Assembly: GCA_031362985.1 (NCBI GenBank)
Contig: JANLTO010000027.1
Location: 1 to 64,000 of the forward strand
Reading direction: 5' to 3'
Source: SHZL01 sp031362985
Lineage (GTDB): Bacteria; Pseudomonadota; Gammaproteobacteria; Xanthomonadales; SZUA-36
DNA length: 64,000 bases
The notes beneath the pieces are model-generated. The model searched no databases. It was given only the letters and a program-made list of their open reading frames with translations, and had not been told where the DNA came from. The position numbers and the translations under genes were made by a program. Position 1 is the first letter of the stretch. Each line of letters opens with the position of its first letter. This document shows, in pieces, positions 60,487 to 64,000 of this stretch.

Positions 60487-62178
60487 ATGCGCAGTGACCA
60501 AATCAAGAAAGGACCAGACCGTGCACCCGCGCGGGCCATGTTGCGAGCCACCGGCTTGGGTGATAAAGAAATTGCTCAGCCGCTGATCGCTATCGTCAAC
60601 ACCTGGTCAGATATCACTCCGTGCAACGCGCATTTGCGCGAACTGGCTGAACCCCTGAAGGCAGGCATTCGCGCTGCCGGCGGAACGCCCATCGAATTTG
60701 GCAGCATCGTGGTATCGGATGGCATTTCCATGGGCTCGGAAGGCATGAAGTGTTCGCTGATGTCACGCGAACTGATTGCGGATTCCATTGAACTCGTCAC
60801 CCGCGGGCATTGCCTCGACGGGGTGGTGGCGCTGGTCGGTTGCGACAAGACCATCCCCGCCGGCGCCATGGCGCTGGCCCGCCTTGATGTTCCCGGCATG
60901 GTCATTTATGGCGGGTCCATCATGCCCGGTCACCACCGCGGCATTCCCATTACCATACAGGATGTGTTCCAGGCGGTAGGCGCGCACGCTGCAGGCAAGA
61001 TCGACACGGCCGAGCTTACCGAGATAGAGAAAGAGGCCTGCCCGGGCGCCGGCGCCTGCGGCGGCCAGTTCACCGCCAATACCATGGCCATGGCGCTGAC
61101 CGCGCTGGGTCTGTCACCCATGGGCGTCAATGACATTCCTGCCATCCACCCGGACAAGGCACAGGCGATGCATGACTGCGGCATGCGCGTGGTGCAACAG
61201 GTGCGCGAAGGCCAGAGCCCACGCAGCATGGTGAGCCATGAGTCCCTGCGCAATGCGGCCACCGTGGTCACGGCAACCGCGGGCTCGACCAATGCCGTAC
61301 TGCACCTGTTGGCCATCGCGCGCGAGGCCGGTGTTGATTTTGATATTGATGAGTTCGACGAAATCTCGCGCAAGACACCCATCATCGCCGACCTCAAACC
61401 GGCCGGTCGTTTCATGGCGCCGGATCTGTTTACAGCAGGCGGCACGCCGCTGGTGATCAACCGCCTCAGGCAAGCCGGTCTGCTGATCGATACCGCCACC
61501 GTCAGCGGCCGCAGCCTGTTCGATGAATGCGCTGACCGCAGCGAAACGCCCGGCCAGGAAGTGATCGTGGCGTTCGATCGGCCGATCAAACCCCGCGGCG
61601 GATTTGGCATCCTGTATGGCAACCTGGCGCCTGAGGGTTGCGTGGCCAAGCTGGCCGGGCATGGCGAGTTTGCTTTTACCGGGCCCGCGCGCGTGTATGA
61701 AGGTGAACAGGAAGCATTCGCTGCGGTGCAGGCGCGCACGATCAATGCCGGGGATGTCATCGTGATTCGCAACGAAGGCCCCTGCGGCGGCCCGGGTATG
61801 CGCGAGATGCTGGCGGTGACCGCCGCGCTGGTTGGCCAGGGCCTGGATACTTCGGTTGCCCTGATGACCGACGGCCGCTTCAGTGGCGCCACCTATGGCT
61901 TCATGGTAGGCCATGTCGCGCCCGAAGCCGCGAGTGGTGGTCCCATAGCGCTGCTGCGCGAGGGCGACATGATCACCATTGACGTAGATCAGCGCCGGGT
62001 TTACACCGATGCCGACCTCGAAGCACGCCGTGCCGATTGGAAACCACGGCCACGGCAATACACCTCCGGCGCCCTGGCCAAGTATGCCTACCTGGTGTCC
62101 TCGGCGTCCAAAGGTGCCGTTACCGCTTTTCCGCCTGCGCCGCGAGAGAGTCTCCCGGCAAAAAAATCCAAAGTCTGA
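60487..62178 (+). CDS. ilvD: Dihydroxy-acid dehydratase
   Basis: IlvD dehydrates 2,3-dihydroxy-isovalerate and -3-methylvalerate in valine/isoleucine synthesis, using an iron-sulfur cluster. The 563-residue reading has the family cysteines in GCDKTIPAG and PGAGACGGQFTANTM, the FGSIVVSDGISMGSEGM block and the C-terminal MTDGRFSGATYGFMVGHVAPEA block. ATG 60487 lies 23 bp after the attenuator T run. leuA follows within 21 bp, forming an ilvD-leuA-leuC operon. Confidence 0.95.
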   Translation: MRSDQIKKGPDRAPARAMLRATGLGDKEIAQPLIAIVNTWSDITPCNAHLRELAEPLKAGIRAAGGTPIEFGSIVVSDGISMGSEGMKCSLMSRELIADSIELVTRGHCLDGVVALVGCDKTIPAGAMALARLDVPGMVIYGGSIMPGHHRGIPITIQDVFQAVGAHAAGKIDTAELTEIEKEACPGAGACGGQFTANTMAMALTALGLSPMGVNDIPAIHPDKAQAMHDCGMRVVQQVREGQSPRSMVSHESLRNAATVVTATAGSTNAVLHLLAIAREAGVDFDIDEFDEISRKTPIIADLKPAGRFMAPDLFTAGGTPLVINRLRQAGLLIDTATVSGRSLFDECADRSETPGQEVIVAFDRPIKPRGGFGILYGNLAPEGCVAKLAGHGEFAFTGPARVYEGEQEAFAAVQARTINAGDVIVIRNEGPCGGPGMREMLAVTAALVGQGLDTSVALMTDGRFSGATYGFMVGHVAPEAASGGPIALLREGDMITIDVDQRRVYTDADLEARRADWKPRPRQYTSGALAKYAYLVSSASKGAVTAFPPAPRESLPAKKSKV

Positions 62179-62199
62179 ATCCTGACTGGAGCCAATACC

Positions 62200-63789
62200 A
62201 TGAATGCCCCAATGAATGCCCCTATGAACACTCCCGGCGACAATTACGTACACATATTCGACACCACTTTGCGCGACGGCGAACAATCCCCGGGCTGTTC
62301 CATGAACGTGCCGGAAAAACTACAGATTGCGCGAGTGCTGGATGAACTCGGTGTGGACGTGATCGAGGCCGGCTTTCCGGCAGCTTCCGATGGCGACTTC
62401 GAATCCGTCAAGGCTGTGGGTGACCTGGGCTTGAACGCCGTGATCTGCGGCCTGTCCCGCACCCGCACCAGCGATATCGAGGCAGTTGCCCGTTCACTGG
62501 AAACGGCAAAGAACAAACGCCTGCACATTTTCCTCGCCACCAGCCCGATCCATCGCGAGCATAAGTTGAAGATGAGCAAGCAGCAGATCATCGATGACAT
62601 GACCACGGCAGTGATTTATGGTCGGCAGTGGTTTGATGATATCGAGGTCACGGCCGAAGACGCAGGCCGCACCGAGCTCGATTTCCTGGTGGACTACTTC
62701 CAGGCAGCCATCGACGCGGGTGCACGGGTGCTCAACGTGCCCGATACGGTGGGCTATGTAACGCCGACTGAGATCCAGCGGCAATTCCTCCACTTGAGTG
62801 CTCATCTGCGCAAGCCGGATTCAGTGATCCTGAGTGCGCATTGCCACAATGACCTCGGGCTGGCGGTAGCCAACAGCCTCGGTGCCATCGAAGGTGGCGC
62901 ACGGCAGGTGGAGTGCACCATCAACGGCATCGGCGAGCGAGCGGGCAACTGCTCACTGGAAGAAGTGGTCATGGCATTGCGCACCCGCCACGACCGCTAT
63001 CAAATGCGTACCGGCATCGATACCACCAGGCTCTACCCGGCCAGCCGCGTGGTGAGCTCCGTGACCGGGTCACAGGTCCAGCCCAACAAGGCTATTGTTG
63101 GCCGCAATGCCTTTGCCCACGAGGCCGGCATTCACCAGGATGGAGTTCTCAAGCACGCCGAAACGTACGAAATCATGCGCCCCGTGGATGTCGGCGTACC
63201 CGAAAACAGCCTCGTGCTGGGCAAGCACAGCGGACGCCATGCTTTCCGCGATCGCCTGGAATCACTGGGTTATGGTGTTGACCAGGACGTGCTGGAAGTC
63301 TTGTTTGTGAAGTTCAAGCAACTGGCCGACCGGAAAAAAAGCGTATACGACGAAGACATCGAGGCGCTGGTCCTGGGCACGAATCACAGCGGTCCCTGGC
63401 ATCTCGATGCCATCTCTATTCACACCGAGGTGGACAATACCGACCAGTCTGCCGAAGCCAGCCTGAAACTGCGTTTCGACGGTGCGGCACCACGCATCTT
63501 CAGCGGCCGTGGCGATGGCCCGGTCAACGCGATTGTGAATGCCATAAAGCTGATCATGAATGAAGAATTGCACGTGGAAGAATTCCAGGTCAGCGCCGTG
63601 TCCAGCGGCAGTGATGCACAGGGCCGCGCAGTGGTTCGTGCCACCATCGGAGCCAGCCGTTACCAGGGCACGGGTGTCTCCACCGACATCGTTGAGGCCT
63701 CGGCGCAGGCACTGGTGACCATCATGAACCGGCATCATCAACATCAGGGCAAAAGCACCGCCGAGCCCCAATTGAAAGCGGCGGTGTGA
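62200..63789 (+). CDS. leuA: 2-isopropylmalate synthase
   Basis: LeuA condenses 2-ketoisovalerate with acetyl-CoA, the committed step of leucine synthesis. The 529-residue protein has the DRE-TIM motif (FDTTLRDGEQSPGCSM), the HCHNDLGLAVANSL metal-binding block and the C-terminal regulatory LeuA-dimer domain (from about residue 395), where leucine inhibits. The N-terminus is a triple near-repeat (MNAPMNAPMNTPGDN), with ATGs at 62200, 62212 and 62224; the true start is unclear. leuC begins 5 bp after the stop. Confidence 0.95.
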   Translation: MNAPMNAPMNTPGDNYVHIFDTTLRDGEQSPGCSMNVPEKLQIARVLDELGVDVIEAGFPAASDGDFESVKAVGDLGLNAVICGLSRTRTSDIEAVARSLETAKNKRLHIFLATSPIHREHKLKMSKQQIIDDMTTAVIYGRQWFDDIEVTAEDAGRTELDFLVDYFQAAIDAGARVLNVPDTVGYVTPTEIQRQFLHLSAHLRKPDSVILSAHCHNDLGLAVANSLGAIEGGARQVECTINGIGERAGNCSLEEVVMALRTRHDRYQMRTGIDTTRLYPASRVVSSVTGSQVQPNKAIVGRNAFAHEAGIHQDGVLKHAETYEIMRPVDVGVPENSLVLGKHSGRHAFRDRLESLGYGVDQDVLEVLFVKFKQLADRKKSVYDEDIEALVLGTNHSGPWHLDAISIHTEVDNTDQSAEASLKLRFDGAAPRIFSGRGDGPVNAIVNAIKLIMNEELHVEEFQVSAVSSGSDAQGRAVVRATIGASRYQGTGVSTDIVEASAQALVTIMNRHHQHQGKSTAEPQLKAAV

Positions 63790-63794
63790 TCAGC

Positions 63795-64000
63795 ATGCCC
63801 ACGCTGTTTGAAAAAATCTGGCAGAGGCATGTAGTGCGCGAAGAATCGGCACCGGGCGGTGATGGCGCCCCGGCCATCCTGTACATCGACCTGCACCTGT
63901 TGCATGAAGTCACCACGCCACAGGCCTTCTCCGAACTCAGGAGTCGCGGCCTGAACGTGCGGCGGCCGGACCGCTGCCTGGCAACCATCGACCATTCCAC
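63795..64000 (+). CDS. leuC: 3-isopropylmalate dehydratase large subunit, partial
   Basis: The first 68 codons remain, cut by the window edge. The start MPTLFEKIWQRHVV is followed by APAILYIDLHLLHEVTTPQAF and the block RRPDRCLATIDHS, matching the N-terminus of LeuC (isopropylmalate isomerase), an aconitase-type enzyme. It follows leuA after 5 bp, completing the ilvD-leuA-leuC order. Confidence 0.92.
   Translation, partial: MPTLFEKIWQRHVVREESAPGGDGAPAILYIDLHLLHEVTTPQAFSELRSRGLNVRRPDRCLATIDHS

Overview
The window is chromosomal DNA from a gammaproteobacterium. The evidence for the class is the fis-purH-purD block, PlsB, PriA, Prc, TtcA, a dacA-rlpA-mltB-rodA-mrdA-mreDCB block and Fis/UvrD of the gammaproteobacterial type. 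A moxR-bat operon, an Acr3-type arsenite pump and a protein ending in a DGFE-type tail would suit an environmental lineage near the Chromatiales/Xanthomonadales, but the order cannot be fixed from this sequence. Genes are dense, with many 1-20 bp overlaps.

Layout. 1-4.2 kb: frameshifted ampG-like permease and xth (minus), then pyrE, a DUF4124 protein and a DUF3426 zinc-ribbon protein (plus). 4.3-11.4 kb: a probable fis-purH-purD-uvrD-hydrolase-pyrF operon, with the usual dusB missing. 11.4-11.6 kb: a promoter-terminator unit with no ORF, a small-RNA candidate. 11.7-18.7 kb: plsB, a mosaic repeat region, a YdcH-like protein, ttcA, argS and a SPOR protein. 18.7-25.7 kb: the moxR-DUF58-DUF4381-batA-batBC-batD operon (minus). 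26-31.3 kb: small lipoprotein, priA, mscL, prc. 31.4-42.3 kb (all minus): mreB-mreC-mreD-mrdA-rodA-mltB-rlpA-dacA-ybeD-lipB-lipA, coupling rod-shape synthesis and wall remodelling with lipoate attachment.

42.6-55.8 kb is accessory in character: a PfkB kinase, a MazEF-like toxin-antitoxin pair, a tRNA-Met, several secreted or lipoprotein genes of unknown role, a large P-domain/CSLREA beta-helix protein, a broken regulator gene, an IS4-family remnant, two copies of an 81-bp palindromic element at gene breakpoints, and an exported Hcp-like protein. 56-59.6 kb: a DEAD-box helicase, a cold-shock protein, a RelE remnant and an acr3-arsC pair. 59.7-60.2 kb is a composite repeat. The window ends in a branched-chain amino acid operon (ilvD-leuA-leuC), preceded by a Leu/Ile-rich leader peptide and a clear terminator/antiterminator attenuator.

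The best leads for something not yet described are the pyrF-plsB small-RNA candidate, the 81-bp element found at the broken ends of two different genes, the shared palindromic ends of a solo hairpin at 4.15 kb and the composite repeat at 59.7-60.2 kb, and a DacA-type carboxypeptidase with a 76-residue acidic tail after its membrane anchor.
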